A stretch of 64,000 nt of DNA from Gammaproteobacteria bacterium (GCA_013151645.1 JAADHU010000057.1:1-64000), one strand, 5' to 3'; shown: positions 17,513-27,748, counted from the first letter of the stretch. The notes: generated from the sequence alone by a model not told the origin. A program made the numbers and translations.

Positions 17513-18453
17513 ACATGGCGGGCGGCCATCGAAAGCGGTCACGCGGCGTCGCGCTGATCACGGCGATGATGATCATGGCGCTTGCAACCATCGTCGCGGT
17601 CAACCTTGCCTGGGACAACGCACTGGATGTCCGCCGCACCATGATGTTGTTGAATCGCGACCAGGCAATACAGGTGGCGCTGGGTGCGGAAAGCTGGGTG
17701 GCGACGATTCTCAGCCAGGATCTCGCGGAGACTCCAACAGACCATCTTGGTGAAATCTGGGCCAGTAACCTGCCCGGCTTACCCATCGACGGCGGCGAGG
17801 TTTTTGGCGTCATCGAAGATCTGCAGGGCCGGTTCAATATCAACAACCTCGTCGATCAAAACGGGCAAGTGGACCAACAATCGCTGGAGCAGTATGAGCG
17901 CTTGCTCAAAGCCCTCGGTCTGGATCCACGATTTGTCGGCATCACCGTCGATTGGCTGGATGCGGACGTTAACGCCAGTTTCCCGGACGGCGCGGAAGAC
18001 AGTGTCTATACGGGCATGCAACCGCCCTATCGCGCGGCCAACCAGCCGTTAAGCAGTGTCAGTGAGCTCGCGGCGCTCGAGGGCATGGACAAGCAAACCT
18101 TTGACCGCCTGGCACCGCACATTGCGGCGCTGCCGAAGCAAAGCGAGCCCACCGGCATCAACGTCAACACGGCAACGCCCGCCGTATTGCTGTCGCTGGG
18201 TGAGAATATGACGCTGGCAGATGTCGACGGACTCGTTGCCATGCGCGAGTCCGATGGATTTGCCAACGTAGATAATGCTTTTACATCGCTTGTCTCACCG
18301 CTGGTATTGAATACGCTCACCGACTCCACGAATTATTTTCAATTGAAGGTCATCGTCCGTATTGATACCGTTCGTATCACTATGTACAGCGTGCTGTATC
18401 GTGGACCACGTGGCAGCGTGACGCCCCTCGTGCGCAGCTTTGGAACCCTCTGA
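17509..18453 (+). CDS. gspK: Type II secretion minor pseudopilin GspK
   Basis: 314 residues. The basic leader ends in RG before VALITAMMIMALATIVAV; as usual for GspK, the Glu at +5 is absent (Thr here). The large globular part has the INNL segment, the DWLDAD and Y-PP-YR-AN-PL-SVSEL segments and two helix-hairpin-helix-like stretches (INVNTATPAVL). It caps the pseudopilus. Confidence 0.93.
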   Translation: MNMAGGHRKRSRGVALITAMMIMALATIVAVNLAWDNALDVRRTMMLLNRDQAIQVALGAESWVATILSQDLAETPTDHLGEIWASNLPGLPIDGGEVFGVIEDLQGRFNINNLVDQNGQVDQQSLEQYERLLKALGLDPRFVGITVDWLDADVNASFPDGAEDSVYTGMQPPYRAANQPLSSVSELAALEGMDKQTFDRLAPHIAALPKQSEPTGINVNTATPAVLLSLGENMTLADVDGLVAMRESDGFANVDNAFTSLVSPLVLNTLTDSTNYFQLKVIVRIDTVRITMYSVLYRGPRGSVTPLVRSFGTL

Positions 18454-18468
18454 TGTTGGAATTGCTAC

Positions 18469-19755
18469 ATGCTCGCTGAATACCTTGTCATTCGTCTTGG
18501 CGACACAACGGACACGACGGCGCACTGGATTGCGGTCGATAGCACCGGCGCACGCCATGGCCCGCCAGCCAGCGGCCCTCTGAGCGAGGCCGCCGCGGCC
18601 CTCGGCGATCGCAAGGTTATCGTCCTTGTACCGGGTGTCGAAGTGTTAAGTACCAGCGTCGATATTCCCGTAAAATCCGCCGCACGAATTCAGGCGGCAT
18701 TGCCCTTCGCACTCGAAGAATTTCTCGCCGACGACGTGGACGATTTGCACTTCGCGGCGGGACCGCGTTACGAAAACGGACAAATTCCGGTGTCAGTCGT
18801 GCGCGAAGACAGGCTTCGAGAGTGGCTTGGTTTGCTCGACGATGCGGGAATTACACCGTCTTCAATCATCGCCGACAACCTGGGGCTGGCGCGAATCCCG
18901 GGCACCATCAGCCTGCTTCTGACCGGCACACAGATTTTCATCAACAACGGCACCGACATGGAACTGGTCTTGCAGGACCTTGCCCCGGGGGATGCACTCG
19001 CGGCGATAGGCGCACTCGATAATGGTCAGGACGATGACAGCGAAGAAAAAGAAGCTGGCGTTGCGGATACGCCGCGGCACGTTCTGGTGTACTGCGAGGC
19101 TGGCATCGACGAAAAATACTCGACTGACTGGATTGGCATTCGGCACGAATTCGACAGCCTCGATATCAAGATACTGCCGGATGGAATTCTGCCGCGACTC
19201 GCCGTGACGGTCGCGACGGGCGTCGGTATAAACTTGTTGCAAGGCGAATTCGGTTCCAGGACGGAGTACGCCAACCTGTTTCAGCCGTGGAAGGCAGCGG
19301 CCATCCTGCTAGTGGCGTTGGCCGTAACGATGCTTGCGTCAAAATCCGTCGACTACTACAAACTGCGCAGTCTCGAAGCCCAATTGCAGGAACGATTTCT
19401 CGCTGAATATCGCCAGATTGTGCCCGGTGCCACCGATGTTCGCGATCCGGTCGCCGCCGTATCGTCGTTGCGATCGCGTGCGGGTGGCTCAGGTTCCGAT
19501 TCCCCGGAATTGCTGTTGCAGTCCCTGCAGCAACTGAGCCGCGCAATGCAGCGCAATGCTAAAGCGAAGATTGAAGCGATCAGCTATCGCGCGGGCGTTG
19601 TTGATGTTCGCCTGTCCGCGCCCAGTGTTGCCGTGCTGGACAGCATACGGCAGATTGTCGACGAGAGTGGTACGTTTACCGCCAGAATTCTCTCAACCGA
19701 TCAGGAAGGCGACATTGTCAACAGTCGGATTCAGATACAGGCGAATGGCCTATGA
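18469..19755 (+). CDS. gspL: Type II secretion protein GspL
   Basis: 428 residues. A cytoplasmic actin-like domain (about 1-260) binds the GspE ATPase; one transmembrane helix (about 275-292, AAILLVALAVTMLASK) and a periplasmic ferredoxin-like domain (about 340-428) follow. The N-terminal VPG--V-----DIPVKSAARIQAALPFALEE segment is typical. GspE itself is not in this window. It is coupled to gspM by a 4-bp overlap. Confidence 0.92.
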   Translation: MLAEYLVIRLGDTTDTTAHWIAVDSTGARHGPPASGPLSEAAAALGDRKVIVLVPGVEVLSTSVDIPVKSAARIQAALPFALEEFLADDVDDLHFAAGPRYENGQIPVSVVREDRLREWLGLLDDAGITPSSIIADNLGLARIPGTISLLLTGTQIFINNGTDMELVLQDLAPGDALAAIGALDNGQDDDSEEKEAGVADTPRHVLVYCEAGIDEKYSTDWIGIRHEFDSLDIKILPDGILPRLAVTVATGVGINLLQGEFGSRTEYANLFQPWKAAAILLVALAVTMLASKSVDYYKLRSLEAQLQERFLAEYRQIVPGATDVRDPVAAVSSLRSRAGGSGSDSPELLLQSLQQLSRAMQRNAKAKIEAISYRAGVVDVRLSAPSVAVLDSIRQIVDESGTFTARILSTDQEGDIVNSRIQIQANGL

Positions 19756-20237
19756 AAGACTGGTTTGAGGAACTCGAAGTTCGCGAGCGATTGTTTCTCG
19801 TGGTCGGCGCACTCTTTGTTGCCGGTGCTATTTTCTATTACGCGATTTGGTCGCCGCTGGCGCGCGGGCAAGCGACCTTGTCAGCGAATGTCAGCGCACT
19901 GGAACGTTCGCTCGCGGAGTTAAAACCGCTCAAAGCCGCCTTGAGTAGCGCGGGTGTTTCATCGACGACGATCGCGGGAGGCAATCAATCACTGGTCGTC
20001 ACCGTCGATACGACATTGCGCGAGCACGGTTTGTACAGCACCCTGCAACGCAGTCAGCCGACACGTGACAACGGTATTCGCGTTGAACTCGAAGATGCGC
20101 CTTTTGACGATTTGGTTCTCTGGTTGGGCGATCTCGGCAATCGATACGGCTTGCAGGTTATCTCCGGCAGTTTTTCCGCGCCCGCGCAAGATTCCCAGGG
20201 TCGGGTCAATGTGAGCCTGACGCTGGAGAAGCAGTGA
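19752..20237 (+). CDS. gspM: Type II secretion protein GspM
   Basis: 161 residues: a short cytoplasmic start, one transmembrane helix (about 15-35), a coiled stretch and a small periplasmic domain with the F--L--WLG-L---YGL-V segment. It is the GspL partner in the inner-membrane platform. It overlaps gspL and gspN by 4 bp each. Confidence 0.9.
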   Translation: MKDWFEELEVRERLFLVVGALFVAGAIFYYAIWSPLARGQATLSANVSALERSLAELKPLKAALSSAGVSSTTIAGGNQSLVVTVDTTLREHGLYSTLQRSQPTRDNGIRVELEDAPFDDLVLWLGDLGNRYGLQVISGSFSAPAQDSQGRVNVSLTLEKQ

Positions 20238-20977
20238 CCTATTCCCCGAAAAGACTGATCGTTGTTGGTGTCGCAACGCTGCTGCTCGGATTGCTGGCCA
20301 CTTTTCCGGCCCGCATTGCCTACCACTGGTTTGCGCCGGCTACACTGCAACTTGCCGGCATTGACGGCACCGTCTGGCGCGGCAGCGCCACGGAGGGCCA
20401 GGCCGCGGGTCTCTATATTCGCAACCTCTACTGGACGTTCAAGCCGCTGTCATTGCTGACGGGAAAACTGGCCTTCAATACGCGCATGGATCCGGCCGGC
20501 GGCTTTATGCAAACCGATCTGTTTACCGGCATGAACGGCGACATCCTGTTCGAGAATCTCGAAGGGGCTGTTTCCATCGGAGCACTGCGGGATCTGATTC
20601 AAATACCCGGACTGGACGGACGGATCAGTCTGCAGTTTTCGGCACTGGAAATTATTGACAATCTCCCCGCAACTGCGAACGGCGTCGCTGAAATCACCAA
20701 CCTGTTTGTTGCCGGACTGTCATCGGCCCCGATTGGCGACTTTCGAGCGGAATTCAGCTCGACAAGTGACGGCATTCTCGCGAGCATCGAAGACACGGCT
20801 GGCATGTTTGACCTGGCCGGGACACTCCGGGTTTCCCCGGATGGTGTTTACTCGCTGATCGGCTTGATCGCACCGACAACGACTACAACACCTCAGGTTA
20901 TCGAGCAATTGCGTTTTCTTGGATCGCCGAATGCGCGTGGGCAACGCGAGTTTCGCCTCGAAGGTGAGCTTCGTTAG
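20234..20977 (+). CDS. gspN: Type II secretion protein GspN
   Basis: 247 residues from a GTG that overlaps the gspM stop (GTGA). One N-terminal membrane helix (about 8-25) precedes a beta-rich periplasmic domain with the GspN-typical G--GTVW-G and W-F-P--LL-G segments. GspN is an accessory T2SS protein absent from some systems. Its stop overlaps the stop of the convergent AddA-like gene by 4 bp, and no terminator is seen between them. Confidence 0.88.
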   Translation: MTYSPKRLIVVGVATLLLGLLATFPARIAYHWFAPATLQLAGIDGTVWRGSATEGQAAGLYIRNLYWTFKPLSLLTGKLAFNTRMDPAGGFMQTDLFTGMNGDILFENLEGAVSIGALRDLIQIPGLDGRISLQFSALEIIDNLPATANGVAEITNLFVAGLSSAPIGDFRAEFSSTSDGILASIEDTAGMFDLAGTLRVSPDGVYSLIGLIAPTTTTTPQVIEQLRFLGSPNARGQREFRLEGELR

Positions 20978-23900
20978 CCTTTGGAATGACCGGACGAAGA
21001 AGCCGGCTCACCGCTAACCGAAACCTCGCGAAATTGCTGCAGTAACGGAAAATACAAGGCCGCCTTTACCGACACATCTTCGTAGTGGCGATAAATGGCC
21101 ACGTACTTTTGCAACTGTTGTCGGTACCGTTCCGTTTCGTGAGACAGGAACTCGTCAAGACCTCCCCCTTCGTGGGTCGAGGTCTTGTAGTCGATAATCC
21201 AGTGGACGCCATGGTCGTCGACGCGTACGCGGTCAATAATGATCGACTCGACATGGTTTTGCCAAAGGCCCGTCAATGCCAGTTCTGCGCGACCCTCTCC
21301 CTCCAGGATCCAGCGACCCTGAGGGTCCTGCAAGATACCCGACAGGGCCTCTCGTACGCGCTCACAGACAAAACCAAGGTCGTCGCTCGCGACGTGCAAG
21401 TCTTGAGCCCACAGACGTGTCGTCGAATCAGTCGCACTGAGTTGTGCGGCATCCGGGAGGCGGCGCGCTTCAACGAAGGCATGCAGCCACCGATGGACGA
21501 TCGTTCCCGCATGGCGTGCGGCCGTGCCGACCCAGTAGAACTCAACCGGCTTGTCCTGGATGTCAGGCCTGTCCCGATGATCCGTATATGAGGCCGGCAA
21601 TTCAGGCGGCCGCGGCATCGCCCAGTCCTGTGCGCTGCGTTGCAGTGGCGCAATCAAATAGCCTTCTGAATCGTCAATCTCGGTAGCCGCTCCCTCGTCG
21701 TCGTATTGAGCGAATGCTTTCGCAAAAGTCGCTTCGAGCGCAGGCCAAAGCCGGTACAAAAGGCTGCCGGCATTCGGCAATCGCATGTCGGCACCGTCAG
21801 GCGACGTATTCACATGACCGATCAGATGCAGCGACTTCTTCGCGCGTGTGCAGGCTACATAGAGCAATCGATCCATCTCCAGGCGATCGCTGTCCTGTAA
21901 ACGTGCCTCAATGTATTGATGCAGCGGATCGTTCTCGAGTTCGGCGGATGGTCCAACCGGGCTGATGATCATGTCACTCGCACCACTGTCGCCAGGAACA
22001 TTCAGCCAACTCAGGACCGCCTTCTTGTTGGTACTCGTTGCACGTCCGAGCGACGGCAGGATCACGTGATCGAACTCGAGTCCTTTCGCCTTGTGAATCG
22101 TCATGACCTGAAGGCGACAAAGCTCGTTCACCTGGCTGGACACGCGCTCATCATCGAGGCGTTGCTCAAGCTCCGCAGGGTCTGCCAGCGTTCCGGCGGT
22201 TTCCAGTTTTTCCAGCACATCGAAGAATCGATAAACATTGTCCAGGTGTTCACGCGTCTGGATATGGCCGGGCCCACCCAGGAGATGCCAACTCGATTCA
22301 ATACGAAGTCGCAGTGACTGCACTCGATTCGGGGCGAAACAGCGCTGCAAGACCGGTATGAAAGCGGCCAGCAACGTTTGCGCATCCTGCGACAACGAGG
22401 CCAGGCGAGATTCGTCCTGAAGCAGGCTCCAGACCGTGTCACCTTTTGCGTTGAATACCAGTCGATGCAGGTCCGTCCAGGTCAATCCCACCAAGGGACC
22501 GCGTAACAGGCCAAGCCAGGCAGTCCTGTCGCCCAGGTGACAAAATGCGCGCGTTAGTGCCAGTAAATCAATGATTTCCGGCAGGTCCGTCAGCCGGTCG
22601 ATCTCGCGCGCATGATAGTCGATCGCGTTTCGGCGCAGCTCCGCGAGAAGCAGTTTCAACTGCGTGCGGCTGCGTACCAGCACAACAACGTCCTGCTCCA
22701 CGGGTGTCGTCAGGCATTCTCTGATTACCTCTACGGTCGTCAGCGCCTCCACCGCAGCACTCGCGTTAAACAGGGCATGAACCTTGCAATCGCCGCTTGC
22801 GTGCAAGCTCGGGACGGGTACGGATTCCGAATATCGAACCGCTCCCGAACCGATATCGTCGCGCTCGGGGAATATTTGTGCGAATACTGTGTTGAACCAA
22901 TGCACCAGTCGCTCGGCCGAACGAAAATTTTGTCGCAAGGTCAGCGACTCGAGCGGTAAGCCACTGACCCCGGCCTCCCGTGCAAGCACGAATTGCCCGA
23001 CCTCGGCATTGCGGAATCGATAAATTGACTGCATCGGATCGCCCACACAAAAAAGCGTACGGCCGTCTGTGGCTTGCCAGCCTGCCGTCAGCCTTTCGAG
23101 TAATCGGTACTGGCCAATGGAGGTGTCCTGCATTTCATCCAGCAAGAGGTGGCGGATGCGATAGTCAAGCATCAACGCGATTTCACCGGGCTCGTCAGGG
23201 TCTCCCAAGGCGACCTCGGCCGCCTGCGCAACCTCAACATGATCAATAACGCCCTGCTCGCTGAACATGCGTTTTAGTTCCGTGACGGCCAGCGGCAGCA
23301 AAGTGAGTAGTGAGAGCAGAACATCCCATTGCTGATCGTCGTATCGTGGCTCAGGCAAGAGACGCACACGGTGCAGCGCACTGAGCAAGACGTGATCCGA
23401 CGACAGATCGCCAATGAGCTGCATCCAGGCCTTTTTCTGGCCATCATCGCCGGTCGGGAAACCGTCCGCTTTGGTGATCGTTTTGCGCCAGGTGCCGGGT
23501 TTGGTCAGCAGCAATGAGGCAATGCCTCGCCATTTCGCCAAATCCTCCGCCGCGTTGCCGGGGATCTTTTCCAGACCAGAAAGTATCGCCGCGACATGTT
23601 CGTTCTTACCGCAATCGCGGAGTGTTGAAGCGGCATAGCTGACCAACGCCGGCAATCCGTCAACGTCGTTTCGTAGAAGCCTTTGTCGAGTTTTGCTCAA
23701 GTGCTGTTGAACCACATCCGCGATGTTCTGTTCCAGCAGCTTGCGCACTGCTGCGGCATCTTCCACCTGACCGCTCCCGGTAATCATCAACCATTGATCG
23801 CGGGTCTCGAGCATGCGAGAAACGTAGGTTACATAGACGCCGGTATTGTTATCCAGATGACTCAGCACATTTTCAACGGCGGCATTCCGCGCGTCGTTGC

Positions 23901-24408
23901 CCAGTAACCAGTCAAGTGTCGCAACAGCGGCCGACCGGTAAATGGACTTCGCTTCCGCATCGACGACCGTAGTGGAAATGCCACCGATTCCGGAGCTCAG
24001 CGGCAACAGGCGAGCGATTCCTGCACACAGGGAGTCGAGCGTCTGGATACGCATACGCCGCGGTGTTTCGATCAAATGCCAGCCAAGCGCCGCATCCCTT
24101 GCCATTACCGCGATCGCGGCATCGAGTGTTATCTGCTCATGAGCGAATTGTGCAACAGCGCCCGCCTTTGCCTGTTGCAGCGACTTCGCCACTCGCTGTT
24201 GCATCTCGCGCGCGGCCTTGCGCGTAAACGTAATCGCGAGCACTTCCTCCGGATTGTCGACGGTCGCAAGAAGCCGCAAATAACGCTGGATCAGTAACTC
24301 GGTTTTTCCTGAGCCGGCCGGTGCCTGAACGATGAAGGAGCGCGTGACATCGAGCGCTTGCGCACGGGCGCGGGAATCCGCCTCAATCAGCGCCGGCTCA
24401 GACAGCAC
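20974..24408 (-). CDS. addA: UvrD-family helicase with C-terminal nuclease (AddA-like)
   Basis: A 1144-residue double-strand-break repair helicase-nuclease. Superfamily 1A motifs in order: APAGSGKTELLIQR (I, about 29-42), AITFTRKAA (Ia), LLLDEMQDTS (II), VGDPMQSIYRFRNAEV (III), RQNFRS (IV), VMTIHKAKGLEFDHVILP (V) and LLYVACTRAKKSLHL (VI). Near the C-terminus WIIDYKTS and QLQKYVAIY form a RecB-type nuclease motif. The 11-bp overlap with the upstream AddB-like gene marks a two-gene operon. No recBCD genes are seen in the window. Confidence 0.88.
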   Translation of the reverse strand: MLSEPALIEADSRARAQALDVTRSFIVQAPAGSGKTELLIQRYLRLLATVDNPEEVLAITFTRKAAREMQQRVAKSLQQAKAGAVAQFAHEQITLDAAIAVMARDAALGWHLIETPRRMRIQTLDSLCAGIARLLPLSSGIGGISTTVVDAEAKSIYRSAAVATLDWLLGNDARNAAVENVLSHLDNNTGVYVTYVSRMLETRDQWLMITGSGQVEDAAAVRKLLEQNIADVVQQHLSKTRQRLLRNDVDGLPALVSYAASTLRDCGKNEHVAAILSGLEKIPGNAAEDLAKWRGIASLLLTKPGTWRKTITKADGFPTGDDGQKKAWMQLIGDLSSDHVLLSALHRVRLLPEPRYDDQQWDVLLSLLTLLPLAVTELKRMFSEQGVIDHVEVAQAAEVALGDPDEPGEIALMLDYRIRHLLLDEMQDTSIGQYRLLERLTAGWQATDGRTLFCVGDPMQSIYRFRNAEVGQFVLAREAGVSGLPLESLTLRQNFRSAERLVHWFNTVFAQIFPERDDIGSGAVRYSESVPVPSLHASGDCKVHALFNASAAVEALTTVEVIRECLTTPVEQDVVVLVRSRTQLKLLLAELRRNAIDYHAREIDRLTDLPEIIDLLALTRAFCHLGDRTAWLGLLRGPLVGLTWTDLHRLVFNAKGDTVWSLLQDESRLASLSQDAQTLLAAFIPVLQRCFAPNRVQSLRLRIESSWHLLGGPGHIQTREHLDNVYRFFDVLEKLETAGTLADPAELEQRLDDERVSSQVNELCRLQVMTIHKAKGLEFDHVILPSLGRATSTNKKAVLSWLNVPGDSGASDMIISPVGPSAELENDPLHQYIEARLQDSDRLEMDRLLYVACTRAKKSLHLIGHVNTSPDGADMRLPNAGSLLYRLWPALEATFAKAFAQYDDEGAATEIDDSEGYLIAPLQRSAQDWAMPRPPELPASYTDHRDRPDIQDKPVEFYWVGTAARHAGTIVHRWLHAFVEARRLPDAAQLSATDSTTRLWAQDLHVASDDLGFVCERVREALSGILQDPQGRWILEGEGRAELALTGLWQNHVESIIIDRVRVDDHGVHWIIDYKTSTHEGGGLDEFLSHETERYRQQLQKYVAIYRHYEDVSVKAALYFPLLQQFREVSVSGEPASSSGHSKG

Positions 24409-27025
24409 GTTTATGCTCCTCGGCCCGACTCAGCACATTCAACAGCCTGCTCTGTTCCGTACTAAGTCGCAGGTTGAGGCGTACATCGCCGGCACCTATT
24501 TGTTCCATGGCGGAGTACACCAGCTGCTTCCAGTTCCGCAACATGTCATGCCAGTCACTCTGGACAATGTCGTTCCAGGCGACACTACCGCCCACGCCCT
24601 TGTACAAGATTGCGCGACTGCCGATATTGAACAAGGCCAGCGCGCCGACCTCCTCTTCCAGCGCCGCGGCATAGACCACGACTTGCAGGTCGACCGGATT
24701 TCCGTCACGGCCCAGCAAATGCTTCACCAGGCCGGTCTTGTAGTCGATAATCAGCAGCGCACCATCCGACAGTCGATCTATACGATCCGCCCTCAGGCTC
24801 AGTTGGACTCCGGCGAATTCGAACTCAATGCGCTCCTCGACATGCTCAATACTAAATTCCGGGCGCGTCTTCTCCATCGCCAGGAATTGTGAAATTACCG
24901 CATGCAGGCGTACTCGCTCGAGCGCAAACAGTCGCCGTAAGATTGCGTCTGCGTGCCGCAATGACTCCGAAAACCCGGCCGTAATCGCCGCGTCGATCCG
25001 CCGGGCAATGTCCTGTTCGGACCATGCCGCTATATCGATACGGGACGGCTTTTGACGCATCAGTTGATACAGCGTTTCGTGCAACAAACTGCCGCGCAAA
25101 CTCGCGGACAGGCCTTCCTCAAAGCGACGCAGCTCCTGTAATCCCAGGCGACCGAATGCAAAGGCCGCAAAGGGCTCGACCGTTTGCCGGTGAACGGTAT
25201 ACGCACCGCCCGCGACTCGCTCGACACCATCGACTGCAGGGACGGGATCATCGCTGATCGTGTGCGCGCCGGCACGGTCAAGCAGCGTAGCGGCATACCA
25301 ACAGGGGTCGTTGTGATCGGCCGAGGGTTGCGCCGATAGTTCTTCGAGCAACGGGCTTGGCAATTGTGCGCTATCTTGCTCCGTACAGGCCCAGCTCAGG
25401 TGCACCGCCGGGGCTGATGCAACCAGGCGCGTTAGAACCCGGCGCGAATACTCCAGTGAGTCCTCCGGGCTGGCATCCGGCATGGCATGCGCACGTTGCA
25501 GATTTCGTGAAACAAGTGCCATCGGCTGACCGGATGCAGGCCAGCGACTCGCATCCGTGCCGGCTACCCAAAGATGGTCGAACTCCATGCCGGCCGCCTC
25601 CAGGCTACCCAGAAGACTGACCAGTCCGGGTCCCGTATCGGGTTGATAAACGATGTCGCGTGCAAGACTTTCCACGTAATGAACCGTATCGGAAAACGTC
25701 ATTTCGGCAACGAGCACATCCAGCGCTGCAAACTCATTCAACAGATTTCGCCAGCGGTTAAGCAGCTGAAAATCACTACTGTTGAGTACTGCCTCGCCGG
25801 GCCAGCCAAGATTCGTCAATATCTCATCGAGACGTGCCGCCCAGTTGGCGGGCGTATCGTTTTCACCGGCCAAAGTCTGCAATGAGGCAATACCCCGTAC
25901 ACCATCAAGCCAGCCAAGCGCATCCGTACTGTCGGCATACTCGGCAAGCGCGTCCGCCAGTGCGGCGGCTGTCCATTTGCGATCCGGCAGACTCCGCAAT
26001 CGCAGTTCCAGTTTCGATCGCCCGTCCGTCCCGCCAGTGCCGAGAAACGGGCTGCGCAACAGGATACTCACATCGCGCGATACCAGCCCCCGCTGTGTCC
26101 AGCGCAGGCACAGCAAGGCAACGTGGATAGCCGGGTAAGCGGACAGCCTGCGACCATAGGAAACGTTGACCGACCGATCGTACGGCTGGCCGCCACTTTG
26201 CCAGCCGGGCGCAAGCCCCTCCCGGATCAGACGTGCGAATCGTGCCGATTCAGTCTCAAGGTCCGTGGCGACGATGGCCACCCGTGCCGCTGGATTCTGC
26301 GCCAGCTTTACTCTTGCCCAGGCACCGGCGGCCCGCATCTCGGCTTCTGCGTTCGCATAGGAAGAACAACTCAGGGCGGCCGCAGGCACCCCGCGCGTTG
26401 CCGCCGCAACCTTACAACCGACGTCTCTCAATGCAGCAAAAAGCGCCTCGATAACGGGCGTGGTTCGGTCAAAGCCGGCATACACAATGTGCTGAGGGAG
26501 CGGAAGCTCACCGGTGGGCAGCGCCGCAATCACGGTCGCCGCAACCTGCTCCGCATCGATCCAGTGACGTTCGAGCAATGCGTCTTTATAGCTTCGGGCT
26601 GCCTTCGCAAAAGCGAGCTCATCACGACTTCGTGCTTGCCGAGCAAGCTCGGAGACCGGTACCCGCCACTCGACGATGCGTTGCCAGGCTGCACGAGCCT
26701 GCCGGAGTATGTTGTGCGGCGGCGTAAGTGCGTCACCCAGATATCGAGCGACGCTCCGTTCCCAGAAAATCTTACTGGGATAGGGGTCGATCAAACGCGG
26801 CAGATTATTCCCTGCGGATAATTGCAGCAACGTACTTAACCAGTCCTGACAAGACTGAATTCGGGGTGTCGACCAGGCCAGACGTCCTGCCGCAAGCTGC
26901 TGTCTGTCGTGCTCGGCGCGCAGTTCACGGGCAAGCCGTCGGCTGGACGTTATAATCGTCGCATCTGCTTCAACAGCATCCGCAAGCCAGGTATAAAGAG
27001 CGCTACGGTCGCGCGTTTCAGTCAT
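24398..27025 (-). CDS. PD-(D/E)XK nuclease repair protein (AddB-like)
   Basis: An 875-residue partner of the AddA-like helicase, of the family often named probable DNA repair protein. The N-terminal part is an inactivated helicase fold without a Walker A motif. The C-terminal nuclease has LRADRIDRLSDGALLIIDYKTG (Asp and D-x-K catalytic residues) and DLQVVVYAAAL. In AddB-type proteins a Cys opens a CPF motif and more Cys residues at the C-terminus hold an iron-sulfur cluster; here the motif reads EPFAAFAFGRLG and the tail has no Cys, so a cluster is unlikely. Confidence 0.82.
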   Translation of the reverse strand: MTETRDRSALYTWLADAVEADATIITSSRRLARELRAEHDRQQLAAGRLAWSTPRIQSCQDWLSTLLQLSAGNNLPRLIDPYPSKIFWERSVARYLGDALTPPHNILRQARAAWQRIVEWRVPVSELARQARSRDELAFAKAARSYKDALLERHWIDAEQVAATVIAALPTGELPLPQHIVYAGFDRTTPVIEALFAALRDVGCKVAAATRGVPAAALSCSSYANAEAEMRAAGAWARVKLAQNPAARVAIVATDLETESARFARLIREGLAPGWQSGGQPYDRSVNVSYGRRLSAYPAIHVALLCLRWTQRGLVSRDVSILLRSPFLGTGGTDGRSKLELRLRSLPDRKWTAAALADALAEYADSTDALGWLDGVRGIASLQTLAGENDTPANWAARLDEILTNLGWPGEAVLNSSDFQLLNRWRNLLNEFAALDVLVAEMTFSDTVHYVESLARDIVYQPDTGPGLVSLLGSLEAAGMEFDHLWVAGTDASRWPASGQPMALVSRNLQRAHAMPDASPEDSLEYSRRVLTRLVASAPAVHLSWACTEQDSAQLPSPLLEELSAQPSADHNDPCWYAATLLDRAGAHTISDDPVPAVDGVERVAGGAYTVHRQTVEPFAAFAFGRLGLQELRRFEEGLSASLRGSLLHETLYQLMRQKPSRIDIAAWSEQDIARRIDAAITAGFSESLRHADAILRRLFALERVRLHAVISQFLAMEKTRPEFSIEHVEERIEFEFAGVQLSLRADRIDRLSDGALLIIDYKTGLVKHLLGRDGNPVDLQVVVYAAALEEEVGALALFNIGSRAILYKGVGGSVAWNDIVQSDWHDMLRNWKQLVYSAMEQIGAGDVRLNLRLSTEQSRLLNVLSRAEEHKRAV

Positions 27026-27149
27026 GCTGTCCTGAGACGAGATTGTGATGGATGTGGAAGATCATATAGCACCCGCCGCTCGAAGTGAGTCAATTTTTTC
27101 CTGCGATAACCCGCTTCATCCCGAAGTCGCCCGGCATCCATCTCGGCAT

Positions 27150-27182
27150 AAAAAACCCGGCCAACCGTGACGGTTGGCCGGG
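27150..27182 (-). terminator. Intrinsic terminator after the lipoprotein gene
   Basis: A perfect 12-bp stem (27156-27167 with 27171-27182, 3-nt loop) is followed, read on the minus strand, by six U. It ends the minus-strand lipoprotein transcript about 75 bp after its stop and insulates addB. Confidence 0.9.
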
Positions 27183-27256
27183 CGGGTCCGCACGGAGATT
27201 GCGGATTGCGCGACTGAAACGCCGCAGCCGGTCATATGACCTAACTGCTATCCGAT

Positions 27257-27748
27257 TCAGTCTTGCTCTTCGACCTCGGCACCCTTGACAATTGCGGGCT
27301 CCGGGGGCTTTTGTTCGGCCCTTTCAATAATTCCATACTGAACCAGTAATTCCAGTTTCTCTTCCTCCGTCACCCGGCTGATGGCCCTGATACTCACGGA
27401 CTCTTGCGAAAAAGTACCGAAAATGATCGCGTCGCCGCCGTAAGGGCAGAGCTGACTGTCCCGCGATTCGAACCTGAGACTCGTGGAATGGCGCAGCTCA
27501 TAGGCGGGCCAAAACAGGGTCACGAAATACGATCGCTTGCTGGAACTGCTAATCAGCAGGTGACTCTTGTCCAGTGGTCTATAGTCTCGGATAGTCCGGA
27601 TCAGGATGCAATCCGTGCCTTGAAAATTGGCATCCGCGCGAACCTCGGATTCATCGCCAGTGCCGCCGGAAACAGTTGCGCATCCACTTAAAGTTAGTGC
27701 TATTAGTAATTGAAATATAAAGAGTTGTGTTATTTTTCCAGTCAACAC
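27257..27748 (-). CDS. Putative outer-membrane lipoprotein (DUF6491-like)
   Basis: About 163 residues. The start is a GTG at 27748 or TTG at 27745, both just after GAGGAG; an upstream TTG at 27778 lacks such a site. The signal peptide ends in a lipobox (LTLSGC), so the Cys should be lipidated. The mature domain has two further Cys (DCILIRTIRDYRPLD and LCPYGGD) and an I-FG----E--SIRAISRV segment, matching small uncharacterised gammaproteobacterial lipoproteins I recall as DUF6491. Its tail is Pro/Glu-rich. Function unknown. Confidence 0.65.
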   Translation of the reverse strand: MLTGKITQLFIFQLLIALTLSGCATVSGGTGDESEVRADANFQGTDCILIRTIRDYRPLDKSHLLISSSSKRSYFVTLFWPAYELRHSTSLRFESRDSQLCPYGGDAIIFGTFSQESVSIRAISRVTEEEKLELLVQYGIIERAEQKPPEPAIVKGAEVEEQD

